Assembly (NCBI GenBank): GCA_000697665.1
Contig: KL197727.1
Span: forward strand, 558,001-622,000
DNA length: 64,000 bases
Reading direction: 5' to 3'
Source of the DNA: Jaapia argillacea MUCL 33604
Lineage: Eukaryota > Basidiomycota > Agaricomycetes > Jaapiales > Jaapiaceae
Below are positions 10,283 through 23,153 of this stretch, in pieces. A program made the position numbers and the translations under genes. Each line of letters starts with the position of its first letter. Position 1 is the stretch's first letter. Below the pieces are notes generated by a model. That model saw nothing but the letters and a program-made list of their open reading frames with translations, was not told where the DNA came from and did no database searches.

Positions 10283-13200
10283 ATGGCACCAGACGCCAAT
10301 GATTTCTTTTCCGCCGTGCCCGACGACTCAGTCTCAGCACACGACGACGACTCCAGTTTTGCACAGGCCTTGGCCCAGCGATTCGGCGACCAGAACCCGT
10401 TGCTCACGGCCCGTCTCAAGTCCCCGCACCTCATCGCCGTGCCACAACTATCGAATGCCGACTCTGCGACGGCGACACACATGGTCCTCCCCCTCCGTCC
10501 CCCGCCCTCATCGTCCCCGTCAAGACCATCTGGGCCCACTGTACCTGCCATCTCCCCCTCGGCTTTCCGCTCCGTAAACCCCGCTGCCCTCGACGCACTC
10601 CTCCACCCCGACTCACCTTCCAATATCCTCCTCCTCGACATCCGTCCCCATGCAGCCTACTCTTCCGCACGCATCCACACCGCCCTATCCCTCTCTGTTC
10701 CCTCCACCCTCCTCAAACGCCCCCTCTTTTCCCTCGCTCGCCTCAGTGCCATGCTCCCCTCCAAATCAAGCAGAAACGCTTTTGCTAAATGGAAGGACGT
10801 CGACAAGGTCGTCATTTATGATGCAGACAGTACCGCATTGAGGGAGGGCGGGAATCTGCTTGGGCTGATGAGAAAGTTTGTTGGGGAGGGTAGGCACGTG
10901 GACGACGTCTTGTGGGTTACCGGCGGGTTTCAAGCCGTTTGGAGGGACAGGAGGTCCTGGATTGATCAAGACGAGTTTCGCGAAGAAGACGACGACGAAG
11001 ATTCGCCAGTTGAAGAGGAGACTAGAGTAGAGGGTGGAACTCCCTCCTCGTCTGCCCCACCCTCAATACCGATAACTTTACATTCAACTTTGTCCACCGT
11101 GAACCCAACACCTGTTTTACGCACTCGAAACCTTCCAATGTCTGCATTCACCCTCTCCTCAACCACTTCTTCTCGTTCACCCTCTATCTCACTTAACCCC
11201 CACCTAACTTCTTTCTCCCTCCCTAGTCGGGACTCTATTCAAGGAGGTCCACAAACCTCCTTCCCACTCTCCCTCTCCTCTCGAGCTCAATCTCTTCCTA
11301 CCCGTTCAACGCCCGCTTCGCTTCCGCTAGCCACGACGGCTTCGTTACCGGCTGCGACGCAACAAGCTTATAACCCCTTTTTTGATACGATAAGACAGAA
11401 TTTGGAGTTGAGTCAGGGGGTGACGGAGAGGATTCCGTTGGTGGTTAGTAGGAGGGTTAAGAGGGGTGTTGGGAGGTTGCCGAGGGAGTGGGGGTGGTTG
11501 AGGGGACTTGGGGGTGGGGCTGGGGTTGTCAGTGGCCAGGGGAGTGAGAGTGGGACAGAGGAGGAGGAGGATGTTGATATGGGGGATGATAGTTTGAATT
11601 CCTCGAGAGACCGAGCCGACAAACATATTCTTCCCACCACCAACAAACCTGTCTCCACCACCAAACCGACCGTTACCTCTCAACGCCCCGTCACCACTGC
11701 ACAAATAGATGAATTGACAGAATCTCTCGCTATGCAATTTTATAGGATCGAACTGGCGGAGCAGAGAAGGTTGATGGGGATTATGGAACATCATAGTAAG
11801 GAGAGTTTTGGGGGGAAGGGGGTTGGGGAGGGTAAGGGACTGGGGCGGGGGGTGGAGGCTACAGGAGGGAAGGAGGGGAAGGGGAGTCAGGGCAAAGGCA
11901 AACAAAGCGAGGGGAAAGAGGAGGGATCGTCGTTGCCGCCTACCAGACCGCCTTCTATCCCACCTGGTATGATGACTTTTGGAGTTGGGACGAAGCCTGT
12001 TCCGATGAAATGGGCGACTCCTCCGCCTGATTCGGAGGAGATGAGTGGGAGTTGGAGTGGGGTGGATTCGAGGGAGGGGAGTGTGGTGGGAAGTGGTCGC
12101 GTGCACTCTACACGCGATTCACTGGACGTACCAAGCCGTTCATCCGACGTACCGTCTATACGCGACTCATTCGACCTGCACTCTACACGCGATTCATTCG
12201 ACGTGCACTCTACACGCGATTCATCCGACATACCTCCACGCCGCTCACCAGACTTGCCTTCAACCCAAGACGCGTCCGAACGCGATGTCGAAGCAGGCGA
12301 GGCTTCATCTGCAGATGCCGATGAAGGTGATGAAGGTCAACATACTCAACAGACCGTTTTTCCGTATAGTATTACGGCTGGTGTTGAGAAGGGGACTAAG
12401 AATCGGTGAGTTTTTTTTGGCGTTTTGTGGTTTTTTGTGCGCTTTTTGGGAGGGCGGGCAGGCTTTTTTTGTCTTGTATACGTTCAAGAGCCGTTCATCT
12501 TGGATAAGTCGGATGGCCGTTGGTTTTTCGTCGTCGGAAGTCGTCCCTGGCGGGGATGAGGCGGAGGTATTTCTTCTTCTTTTGCTTCCGTTATCTGGTG
12601 CGGACTTGGTGTGCCTTAGGTTTGGTCATCCTTGGATTGCTCTCGTTCCTGATCTCTTCTTGGGGTTGGATGTTACTTATGACGTGATATTTTTCGAGAG
12701 ATCGTTCGTTATACGCTGTCAAAGTGCCAGTGATCCGCCCCTCGCCCCCCCACTTCCCCCCACTTCCCCCTTCCTTGCATGATTCTCTTTTCATGACGAC
12801 TCGTTTGCTTCGATCGAGGTTCTCTGTGAAGATTGTTTGTTCCATCTGTGATTTTCACCGATCCAGACGTGTCGTTGCTACGCTCCCTCCCCCCTCCCCT
12901 TTTCGAACTCTTTCTTTTGATCGACAATCGTTCTTACCAGTGTTGTGGCGTCCAACAGGTACAGAAACATATGGCCATTCGAACATGCTCGAGTCCGCCT
13001 TTTGCAGCCTTCCACCGCGACTTCTTCGGCCTCGGGTGGTACCTTGCTACGTCCACGTTCAACCTCGTCCATCTCATCCCACCTCAAACATCCCCACTAC
13101 CCCACCTTCCCTCTCCCTCCCTCTTCGCTTCCTCTTCAAGCGATTCGTGAAGAGGGTACGGGCAATGATTCCACGACGAGCGGAAGTAGTTCGACTGTTA

Positions 13201-16173
13201 CTGCTGGACGGGGAGTTGGGAAGGGCAAGTGGAGGGTTGAAGAGGGGACGGAGTATGATGATTATGTTAATGCTAGTTATGTCCAGCCGCTTGGGACGAA
13301 GAAGAGGTATATAGCTACGCAAGGTCCTTTGGAAGCTACCTTTGCTGATTTTTGGACGTGAGTGCGCGTTTGCCTTTGTGAAATTTCGTATGCTGATGAG
13401 GTCGTGGGGACTGCAAACTAATTGTTTTTTTTTCCTTTTTTTTTGCTGCTTTCGTCTCGCCTTTGGGATGTAGGTTGTGCTGGGAACAAAACGTCCACGT
13501 CATCGTCATGCTTACGCGTGAAGTGGAAGGTATGATGGAGAAATGTGGCAAGTATTGGAGGGAGGCTGAGTATGGGCCTATCAAACTGAAAGTGTTGGAG
13601 AGTAGTGGGACGCCTGAAGATGAGAATTGGGACTTCTTTGGTGGGCGGGGTGGAGGTGACAAGTCTATCGAGAAGGAGTTTTTCCCTACCCTTGCTGCTG
13701 AAGAAGGAGGTAAAGGTAAAGAAAAGGGTGGAGATGGGAAGAAGGGCAAGAAGAAAGATTTGGTGAGGAGGGTTTTTGAGTTGACGAATATGAGGTATCC
13801 GGATGCTGGTTCGAGACGGGTGACGCAGTTTCAGTATTTGGAGTGGCCTGATATGAACGTCCCTGATGATCCTCGTGGAGTGTTGGATCTCGTTAGAGAG
13901 GTGGAGAAGGAGGTTGAGAGGCTTAATGATGTGAAGAAGGCAGAAGAGGCCAAGAGGCGTGAAGGTGTTAATGGTGGACGTGAGGTGAGTGGGGACGTTG
14001 TTGAACGGGATTTCACGTTGGGGAATGGGAAGGAGAATGAACTTGATCCACAGTCTGGAGTCGTGAGACATGCCTTGGACGTTCAGGATCAGCCTTTGTT
14101 GTTGCATTGCTCAGCGGGTGTTGGAAGGACAGGTGGGTTTATCGTTGTAGACGCCGTTTTGGATGGCCTCAGGAGGGAATTGAGAAAGATGAGGGAGGAG
14201 AAGGATAGAGAGGAGGAGGAGGAGGAGGAGGAGGAAGATGATGGTATGGATGTGGATGTGGATGTTGATGGTGGGGATGGTAAGCCGCCTTTGCCTTTGC
14301 CGCATGTTCAAGAGAGCGCCAAAGGTTTAGTCGCTCCCGTTCCGGTGCATCCTGCGCCTCAATCTTCGATGAAGTGGAAGTCGGCAGAGGCGGAAGGTGT
14401 CACGCCCACACCTACTCGTGATGACAGCATGGAGAGTTTGCTCGGAGATGGTGGCGACAGGGACGTCCCCATGGACGTGGATCAAGAATCTCTTCATAAA
14501 GCCCCCTCGCCACAACCAAGCACGCACACGTGGTTCACATCCTCCAGGGAAGACTCTGCACCCCCGCATTCAGCCTACGAAGGTTCCATCGAAGCATCTT
14601 CGTCATGCGAGTCTAATATCCCTTCGATTTCACCGTCCGGTCCCCCCTCGAGGTCTCCACGTGGAAGCTTCGCCGTCCCCTCTTCAACTTCGCCGACGTC
14701 GTCGTCGTCGGATAACATTGTACGGATATTCCCCTCGATGTTAATTTCGGGGGGTAACGGTGCCAATTTGTCGGCGCCTTCTTTGGCTGCTCAGGTTGGG
14801 GCTACGCCGAATCAGCTGTCTCAACCCCAGACTACTCGATCTTTCATCCAAGAAGGAGATACGCGCCTGAGAACGTACTCTGCGCCGACTGGGCCTTCAG
14901 GTAAGTAGCTTTTATGCCATTGAGAAACCAGATGCTCAAGGAATTTGTAGTCAATGTCACCCCCAGACTTCCTCACGAATATCAAACTAACCCCCGATCT
15001 ACGGGTCTTGCTCGTGACACCACTGTTTCGGGTGCCAGCTCTGGCTCCGAGAGCCCTGGCGGGTCGGAATCTTGGCGGCGGGGCTCATCATCCGGACCAG
15101 ATATGCCTTTGCAGGTAAGTTTAGGGCATCCGAGGAACCTCGACTTGCTCCTGTTATCCTACGACATCCTCTACGCATACTATAGTGATCTCGTTCGTCT
15201 ACAGGACTCCACGCACTCATCTTCATCTTCTTTATTCATGTCGAACGACCCTCGACGTCGTGGGTTTTCGGACTATGCATCGACGCCGCTTTCGTCTTCC
15301 TTCTCTGGTGGCCACGGACCAAAGACTCTGGCATCGGCATTCGGATCCGAGTTACCAGATCTCTCGGTAGAGTCGAAGGAGTCCAAGAATTCAAGGAGTG
15401 GAACAGGAGCTACGAATGGCGCGACGAATGGCGATTCTAATGGGAACTCCAGCAAGACTGCGAAGGAAGGAGCTAAGGTTGGAGACACAGGTGATGGTAA
15501 AGGTGTCAGAAAACCTGGCAATAGCTCGATCGATGCAGCGGACGCACCGTCGTTTTTCAAGTCGATGACGTTCGATTACACTCAACCGAGGAAGTTGCAT
15601 CAAGCCGACTCTCCACCACCACTCTCATCCTACGTCGAACCTATTAGGGCAATTGTAGAGGATATGAGAGAGCAGAGGATGAGTTTGTGTCAGAGTTTGC
15701 GGCAGTATGTGTTCGTCCATCGGGCCATCATTGAAGGGGCTATACAGCTTGTGGATGAGGACGAGGCTGCCGCTCGGGAGAAACGGAAAGGGAAACGGGA
15801 GCGAATGGATAGCGAACCCCCCGAGAGAATGGGGTTAGCCAAACCGGAGAACGTTCCTCCCACACAGTCGAATCCCTCAACTTCAGGGACTGGATCTGGA
15901 TCTGGATCCGGGTCCGGCTCAGCTTCGACCGTCGGACACCAGTCAGCAGCACTCCTTGTGCCCGTTTCTCCATCCAAGGGGAAACGACATGCGAGTCCGA
16001 CCGATTTATTCAAGGAAAGCTCCGAAGGACAGGGGAGATTGGCCAAACGCCCAAGTTTAAAGCGCAAGAAGGGTAGCAGTGACAATGCAGCTGTGTTTGA
16101 CATACCCTTGCCTCGACCATCATCACCATCACCATTATCATCGAACAATTTTTCGTCGTTTGGAAGCGCATAG
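10283..16173 (+). CDS. Rhodanese-domain protein tyrosine phosphatase (MAPK phosphatase/Pyp1-like)
   Basis: Exons 10283-12405, 12959-13357, 13474-14900 and 14951-16173 give about 1723 aa. Residues about 100-230 are a rhodanese/Cdc25-homology domain (NILLLDIRPHAAYSSARIH; VVIYDADS) without an active-site Cys, as in the docking domains of MAPK phosphatases. The PTP domain follows a long Ser/Pro-rich linker: NRYRNIWPFEHARVRL, DYVNASYVQP, RYIATQGPLEATFADFW, a WPD loop (YLEWPDMNVPDD), HCSAGVGRTG with catalytic Cys near 1053, and the glutamine motif SLRQYVFVH. Acidic and Ser-rich insertions split the catalytic domain after the Cys loop, making it far longer than S. pombe Pyp1/Pyp2. The role, MAPK dephosphorylation, is inferred from the family. 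The 553-nt first intron is unusually long. A 72-nt in-frame segment at 15115-15186 has intron-like ends and may be spliced out. Confidence 0.85.
12104..12255 (+). repeat. Coding minisatellite in the phosphatase gene
   Basis: Imperfect 24-nt repeats built on CACTCTACACGCGATTCA encode repeats of the form HSTRDSFDV (variants SLDVPSRSSDVP, SSDIPPRRS). They lie in the low-complexity linker before the PTP domain. The unit is a multiple of three, so copy-number changes would keep the frame. Confidence 0.75.
14212..14238 (+). repeat. GAG-type triplet repeat (poly-Glu)
   Basis: A run of GAG/GAA codons encodes about nine consecutive Glu residues, part of an acidic insertion (later MDVDVDVDGGD) between the PTP signature loop and the C-terminal glutamine motif. 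It is a likely length-polymorphic site. Confidence 0.7.
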
Positions 16174-16700
16174 CAAGTACATAGATATTCCGTTGCATTA
16201 TCGTCTTTCCGTCATTTCCTTTCATTAGTCCTTGCACTTCCTCTTTGCTGTCGCTCTCGAGTTGTATTATACGCAGCACACTGCCACTTGGTGCTCTCAC
16301 TGTATCCATTGCTATCCATTGTTCCTCATGGAAATAATTTATGGTCGGCTGGCTCCTCGCTCCCTTGACTGCCTAGATATCTTCAGCCGGATGCTCATAT
16401 ACACTCCGACTACCGTTCTGCCTGACGTGATCGTCGAACTAACTTAGTTGAAATCGTAACCCTAACCATTCTCATACAGTGACTTTAATTCCAGTAGGGG
16501 TACTATCCGAGGGGCGAGCGGGAGGTACACACTAACTGGTCGAAGGCAACGTTAGTCTCCAGTAGCTGGGGTCAAGATTCTTGATAACAGGAAAGGACGC
16601 AAATGATCATTCGCGAACCACTGTCCCAATCTCATCTTTCCTTTTCTGGTTGTAGTCTCAGGAACAAGGAGTACAGAATCGCCCATTAAAAATATGGACA
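16174..16700. other. 3' flank of the phosphatase gene
   Basis: No coding frame is supported. The T-rich stretch just beyond the tRNA end (TATTTTTAA on the minus strand, about 16687-16695) is a plausible RNA polymerase III terminator for the tRNA at 16701-16787. Confidence 0.5.
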
Positions 16701-16787
16701 TGACTTGACCAGGGCTCGAACCTGAGACCTTCTGTGTACAATTTTCCAGTGTTAGACAGATGCGATAACCAACTACGCCATCAGGCC
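16701..16787 (-). tRNA. tRNA-Val (anticodon AAC) with 13-nt intron
   Basis: The minus strand folds as a tRNA. It has an acceptor stem GGCCTGA/TCAAGTC, D-arm GCGTAGTTGGTTATCGC, anticodon stem TCTGT/ACAGA, and loop C-T-AAC-A plus C38 interrupted by a 13-nt intron (16737-16749) directly after position 37, the canonical place. The T-arm is TCAGG/TTCGAGC/CCTGG and the discriminator base is A. The anticodon AAC (16751-16753) reads Val codons. The acceptor stem has one C-A mismatch (position 4 with 69) and one G-U pair, so reduced function or a pseudogene is possible. A run of five T follows about 7 nt downstream, as expected for polymerase III termination. Confidence 0.85.
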
Positions 16788-17118
16788 ATGGCGGCGTCGA
16801 GGTACCAGCGCTTCAGGTTAATCCGACGCTGTTCGTTAACTATCATCCGATCATTCCGGGATCGATTTTCTCCTTGTTCTGTTCAGCTACTAGCATCTGC
16901 AACCGAAACCGACCGAACTTGAATGCGGAGTCGGGGGAAGACTCCTACAGACAGCCTTGTCTTTGCTCTGTATCATGCCCCGTGTTCAACCGACAACGCC
17001 CTTTGCGATACCAAAAATGTAGGGATTACTCCATAATAACAATCATTTCCATGTCCGAAGGTCATCCTAGACTTGAGCATACCCCTCCACGATATCTTCA
17101 ATCCCACCTCTCCCTATT
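16788..17118. other. Spacer between tRNA-Val and TTI1 3' end
   Basis: No coding or structural feature was recognised. It would contain the upstream flank of the tRNA gene and the 3' untranslated region of TTI1, both on the minus strand. Confidence 0.5.
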
Positions 17119-20100
17119 TTAAACATCGCTCATCTGGCTAAAGATGATCGATGCATTTTGACTCAAATCCCACTTATCCTCCCGTAAGAAGGCTATTCCC
17201 TCCTCGTGCATAGTCCCCATGGTCCCCGAAAGCGCCAACCAAACAGCATCCTCATTGTTCTTCCCAATGACAAGGTACAGCTCCCTAGCGCACACCTGTA
17301 GCTCTTCGTGCGCGTGCTTCTGCAAGAAACGTCTGAAAGCGAGCGTCACATCCCAAGCTGACGAATCCTGGATATGGACTCCCTTCATCGCCGCGGTCAT
17401 CGTCTTCAATGAGGACCTATAAAGTCGATGCGAATGGGTGTATGCAGACTCGGTTCCAACTGCACCGGGGCCACGTCTAGAGAGAGCACTTTTGGAGTCC
17501 GCGATATCTAGCTTCTTTAATAATCCGCGGAAGCGAGGCCAGACATCATCCCAGATTCTTTGCCCCATGAAGCTCCCCACGTGGGTTGCTAGTGACTCAA
17601 TGAGAGCTGCGGCAGCGCTGACAACATAAGGCTCGGGATCCGAAAGACGGTTAAGAATGAATGGCCATGCATGATGGATAGAAGGGAGGAGAGCTGATTC
17701 GGGCAGTACGGGTACTGAGGACGAAAGTAAGGTGAGGATGCGAGCCCGAATCGTGGGCATGCCATGGGTGAGAAAATACAGCGATCGAGAGACGATTTGC
17801 TTGGTGAGAGTCTGCGCCGGCGTCGGTGGTGGATCGACACTCGGGTTTGGCTCTTGAGCCGGTTTTTGTTGCTCATCTCCTTCGCTTTCTTCAGCGGTGC
17901 CTTTGCCTTTGTCCCCACCCCATGCTTCACGAGGGGCTGGTCCATAATCCTCCTCGCCCTCAATCCCGGGTTCGTGGCGTGTCTTGAACCAGCCACAGAG
18001 TGCGTCAAATCGCTCTGAATCCTTCGGCATAGCCTGGCTAAACCTGACGTCCTCCTCTCGCTGTGGCGTGTCCTGTTCTTCCCCCTCGATAACTTTGACG
18101 ACTTCTCCAAGAACTTCAACCAAAGCTTCAACAACACCTTCATATCCATGAAACTCGTCCAGCCTATCAAAAACTTCCTCGACCAAATCTCCCGCTCTTC
18201 CCTTCACAATGACATCACGGCCTACTAGGTGTACGACCAGCCCCAGGACCTTTGCAGCATCCACATCGACACCGAGACGCCGATTGCTCAATCGGCGCGA
18301 GATGCCATCAAGAGCATAGTCAAAATTAGACATGAGGAGATTCGATGGAGTCGCATGGGATGTTGACGAGGCGACTGTCAGGAGTGTAGAGTAGGCGGTG
18401 AGAGAGAGGTGAGGGGATGAGGAAAGAAGCGTGGACAGGATAGGATATAGAGTGTGAAGCAGGAGAGGGGTGAAGGAGGACTGGAGGATGAGGGAAGAAA
18501 TAGAGAGGAGTTGGAGGCGGAGGGATTGGTGGAGGGTGTGTTGGGCGCTGCTCCCTCCAGATTGATTTTGAGACGAAGCCGACGGAACGCTGGGATGTTG
18601 GGAGATGGTTAAGCGGACTGGTCTTAAACCTTGCCTGTATTCGAATGAGGTGTTTTCATCCGCAATGGATAATTCTTGAGTCGTCGCTGCTTGCTGAGAG
18701 TCATAATTCGTAGTAATAGGATCCTCGAGGTCATCTTGAGCACCTTCCTCCCACATTTCCACGACGCTTCGAGCCAAATTCCTTGCTAGTTTCGTTAGCC
18801 TCCTACTCTTTCCCCGAAGGACATCAGCCCTTTGCCCGGAGCCCGCATAATCTCGTGCTTCCATATTGATATCCACCAGCACCTGCCCACTAACCCCCTC
18901 TAGAATCCGACAAGCACACCAAAGAGCTGCTACACCTGACTTACTCCCACGGCCGGCACCTTCACTTCGCCCTGCACCCACACTCACAAACCACTCGACG
19001 GAAAACAAGCATTCCTCACCTCCCGCGCTTCCCAGGGCTCTGAACATCCTTTCGAGCGCTTGGAGCGTGGATCGGGTTGACACATTCTTGAGAGTGAGTT
19101 CCGGAAATGGGGGTGGAGCGTTTGTGTCCCTCTGCGATGAAGTTGATTCGAGAAGAAGTAGATGCCCGGGACGAGAGGGAGAAACAAGGATCGATGGCGG
19201 AAGAAACTCCAGAACAGAGAGGAGACTCCAACCCCATTTTTCGATCCCACCCGTGGGTCCCAAAAGTCTTGCTATGCCAGAGGAGATAGAAGAGAGTGCG
19301 GGGATGGCCTCCGATTTGGCCCCAGTCGGAGCTGAAGTCGAAGGTGGAATTGACGCTGTCGTCGACAGTCGACAGATCGCCTCAACAAGAGAAGCTACAT
19401 GCTCCACTTTTGCATCGGACTTCATGGGGAGTAACCTAGGCAGGGAGACCAAATTATCTCTGGTCATCTGCATCAGAATACCAGCCAACTCCCCTCCCCT
19501 CTCCCTCATATCCCTGTCCAACAACTCAGCAAGCTCCTTCTGAGCAACGCCTGACACCTTCGGAAAATTCGAGTTTGACAGCGACAAAAGGAACGACAGG
19601 AGGAGTGGTTGGGACTGGGGAAGGGTAAGTGAGGTGGATGAGAGAATACGAGAGGAGAATGTGGCAAGGGCACGGAGAGCGGACGGTGTGGGGTGCGAAA
19701 GTACGGGAGTAAGTGCATTCAAAGCTATGTGCACTTGCGTCGAAGTCGCTTTCAGCCACACAGGCGTTCGTGGAGTAGAATATGGAGGCGAAGGTTTAGT
19801 CTCCTGGGTCGACTTCTCATCGAGGGGGGATGATGAATCAGAGGCGAGGTCGGCAAGGTCTTGAAGTTCGGTGATATTCCGTATGGCCCCTTCCCTGATG
19901 CAAATATCGTCTCCGATAGCTTTGACGATAATTTCTTGTATAACTTTGAGTGAGGCTGCAACGACATCCCCATTTGCCCATCCCTTCCCGGCTTCTCTGG
20001 AACTCCTCGTCCCAGCATCCGCCCCCAGGATGATCCTACTTGTCGTGCTCACTACACCGGGTAACACCGACGGTATGAAACCATCCGCCAAGTAAAAAGC

Positions 20101-20828
20101 GACTAGCAGGTGTAATAGCTCCAAAGAAATTCGTTGAAGGGGAAGGTGATGAGAATATGCTGTTTGCAACAGGGAATCGATAGTTTGTCCGACGATGGGG
20201 ATGAATCGAGGAGACTTTGTCGTTGATTGAAGTTGGGTAAGGCGGGCGGAAGCTCGATCTTTAGCTGCTTGCTCACGCCCTCCTGAGCCTGATGGATCCT
20301 CGTCCGGGGTTCTGACTCGCAACAAAGCCAACAAACATGATGCAGCAGCATCTTTTGTTTCATCGTCTCTTTTCCTCCCATTCTGGCTCTCATCAATCCC
20401 ACCTAAAATGGCCCCACTCAATGTTACCATCTGCTCCCAAGTCTTCAAATCACAATCCCACCACCATGTATCGCATAAGAATCGTAAGACTCTGAAGATC
20501 TTCTCGAACACTTGGTCGGGGATAGAGGAGGTAGGGTTTCGACGAAGGAGGGTGGAAATCGGGAAAAAGGTGTACCCGACGAGGGAGGGCGTTAAGACAT
20601 GGCTTGAGTTTGTGCATTGTTGGAGGGTCTCCAGTAACGATGAGAGGAGCTTGGAGACTTGCGGGATGGAAGAAGGCGTAAGGAGGGAGTTCGCCAGGAG
20701 AGGAACACACGATACTTTTAACTAAAAGGCAAAGACTAGCCTGTGGAAGATTAGTTCGAAGACATTTATGATGAGAAACATACCTTGCGAAACAGATCTT
20801 GAGTTTGATCGTCACTCAATTTCGACAT
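17119..20828 (-). CDS. TTI1: TELO2-interacting protein 1 (Tti1), TTT complex subunit
   Basis: Two exons, 20828-20784 and 20721-17119 with a 62-nt intron, give 1215 aa, a usual length for the family. The N-terminus reads DDQTQDLFRKLKVSCVPLL, matching the Tti1 start in which a Phe..Leu-x-Val-Cys-x-x-Leu pattern opens the HEAT array. The C-terminal block (LLPSIHHAWPFILNRLSDP; then HAHEELQVCARELYLVI) matches the conserved Tti1 end. The whole protein is helical HEAT-like repeats. In the TTT complex with Tel2 and Tti2 it acts as an Hsp90-linked cochaperone that matures PIKK kinases (Tor, ATM/ATR, Mec1). The start at 20828 is supported by the in-phase splice to the conserved block. The SRP68 gene ends 375 bp upstream on the same strand. 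Confidence 0.9.
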
Positions 20829-21203
20829 TCTGAATGTACGAATGGCCTCTGACGAGATGATACTACGAGGGATAGATGGATGTCGATGAGCAAACGAGCC
20901 AAACGGCTTTGGAAGTGCAAAAGTTGGAGGGAAGTTGATCACAGGGCGGATGGGTCAAAGTCCAAACGACTGGCATGAATGTATAAAACAAAGAGCCAAA
21001 TCGCAACCGTTGATGAAAGCTTTGCACTGGCACGCGCAAGTCTAAGTTGGTAAATGGTTGGAACGCGTTCCTCATCCTTGTGCGGTTCACTCGCCTTATT
21101 TATTTTCCCTACCCTCTCTAGAACCCTATTCACAAGTAGATTGTTGGCCAAACAGGTATGGAAAGTTATGGATCAGATAATACATTATCTTTACTTCATA
21201 CAC
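20829..21203. other. Spacer between TTI1 start and SRP68 end
   Basis: The 375 bp hold no supported ORF. They should contain the TTI1 promoter and the SRP68 3' region. No TATA box was identified. Confidence 0.5.
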
Positions 21204-23153
21204 TCATTTTCTCCCCCACCATCCTCCCAGTAGGCTCGTCAATCCGCCACGCGCAGCGGCTTGTGGTTCAGGGGTTGCTGCTCGTTCCACCTCCTCTGCC
21301 TTTGCCCTTGTGACTGGTTTCTTCTCCGGTGCGACGGGGGCAGGGGTCGACACTGCGGATTTGGGTGGCGCAGATTTCTTCCCTGCCCGCTCTTGTAACC
21401 TGTCCATATCTAGCTGCACATAGTTCAATGCGATATCGAAAAACAGAGGCTTCTTGTGAGCTTTGCTGCTCTCCGGGTTGATCGAACCACCATTGTACGC
21501 AAACCAGGAATTCTTGAACTGAAGGGCGTCCAAAGCGACATCCGCCTCCAGGGAATCGATGAGATCCGTGGTGAGGGGATAGAAGGCGGGTGTGCCGAAA
21601 GATATAGGGTCAGAGTCCGACGTGGACAGGATAGTGCTGGTTTCACGCAAGTGTAACTGAGATTGCTGCGTGAGGGTAAGGCTCTCCGCATATTTCTTCA
21701 CAGCGGCATAGCACCGAGACAGGAACAGAGATCTGTGTGAAACCCGTTAGTCAATTTCCCGCCGACCAGGAGGGGGTATTTACCTGCGAGCTCGAGTATA
21801 TAAGATTCGACCCTCGACAGCCGTTGCAAGATCTGGACTTTCGTCCACGATGCTCAGCGTACGCATCTGTTCCAGACTCTGCAGGATCGTGTCCAATAGC
21901 TTTACGACAGCTGGATAAAGACGCGCATCAACTTGCTCCTTCTGCGGCTTCTTGGTAGATGAAAGTTTCTTCTGCGTCATTGAAGATGCACGCGCATTCT
22001 GCGCATGTTGGGAAGAAAACAGGGCATTTATGAGAAGAAGATCCCGCTGAATGCGACGAGAAAGGAGTTGGTAGATGATATAGGCGTGGAGGAAATGGAT
22101 ATCCCGAGTGCCAGCAACAGAACCGGTGGAAGATGCGCCACTCAGCTGTAGATATCCAAGTGTTAGAATTCGTTTATTGAGAGACACTGGGAAACACTGA
22201 CCTGCTGAGCCTCGACGAGCTTTCGAGCAACGTCCTCGGCGTCACTTAAAGCAAGTAGGATGGCATCGTAAGCTGCGACTCCCCTCTTTGATCTGCTTCC
22301 ATGACTTTGTTTCCCCCTTTTGGCATCTCCCTTCGGTGCGTCGTCACTCTTTCCACCAGCGGACTCATCAAGCACAGTCTCCGCCTCTTGGACTTTCAAT
22401 ATCACGTCAACGAGCTCCGGGTTCCTCACCGGGACGGGCTCGCCTTCCCATACGATGTCACGTAACCTCCTTTGAGCTTCGCCTTTTCCTCCATCTAGGC
22501 TTTCTCGCTTCAACTTCTGCACCAAAGCATCATATCCTTCGACAAGCTCATTCTTGTGTTTCGTTGAAATCTCCCCCACAATGCCATCGATATCGTACGC
22601 CTTCGATCTTCCTAATTCATGGGCGCAATACCTGATTTCCGGGCCGACTTCATCTGCAAATAAAGTGGCCAAGGCCTGGTCACGACTCGTAGAGGCTTGA
22701 CTGGCCATTTCGTCCAATAGGCTCCTTGCGACACTGAGCTGGATCAGCCCGTCCTCGAACTCGTCCCGATAGCGAAGGAAACGGCCATTCAAGATCAAGG
22801 TATATGCGGTTGCTTCCAAAAGGTCCCTTGCAGACATCCGGGATGAAGCGTGGAGAGCCTGGCAATGAGAGAGAAGTTCGGTTGACCAGTGGACAGCACG
22901 ACGGAATCGACCCGTGGCACTGTGACGAAGAGTGCTAGATTGATTCTCGTTTGCCGGTTGCAGGGAAGATGCGATGAGCTCTTGAGAGTACGCCCAAGCA
23001 CGTTCAGACTCGAACAGCAGGAGTTGCAGGCTGGATCGGAATGAGGGGACAGTGAGATGAACATGGAATGGCGTGGACGTACTGTCCATCCTTGATGTTG
23101 TCCTGTGTAATTGGGGGTAATTTCTTGAATTCACGACCCTTTCCGTGAGTCAT
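21204..23153 (-). CDS. SRP68: Signal recognition particle subunit SRP68
   Basis: Exons 23153-23083, 23030-22202, 22145-21784 and 21732-21204 give 596 aa, close to the human length of about 627. The N-terminal RNA-binding, TPR-like part is recognisable from LLLFESERAWAYSQEL, the RFRRAVHWSTEL..C block, LEATAYTLILNGRFLRYRDE and GPEIRYCAHELG. The middle contains FLHAYIIYQLLSRRIQRDLLL, where SRP68 proteins have a similar YIKLxxxIxRNxLL helix. SRP68 binds SRP72 and the 7S RNA and is needed for translational pausing and ER targeting. The C-terminus is Lys/Pro/Ala-rich and ends in a Gly-Trp segment. The first exon is only 71 nt, and the MTHGKGREF start is supported by its in-phase splice to the conserved block. 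Confidence 0.9.

Noticed and set aside
11345-12106. 253-codon minus-strand frame
   Set aside because: It lies antisense to the coding exon of the phosphatase gene, is Pro/His/Leu-rich from the strand's low complexity, and matches nothing.
18866-19543. 225-codon plus-strand frame
   Set aside because: It is antisense to TTI1, whose single long exon and conserved ends are much better supported.
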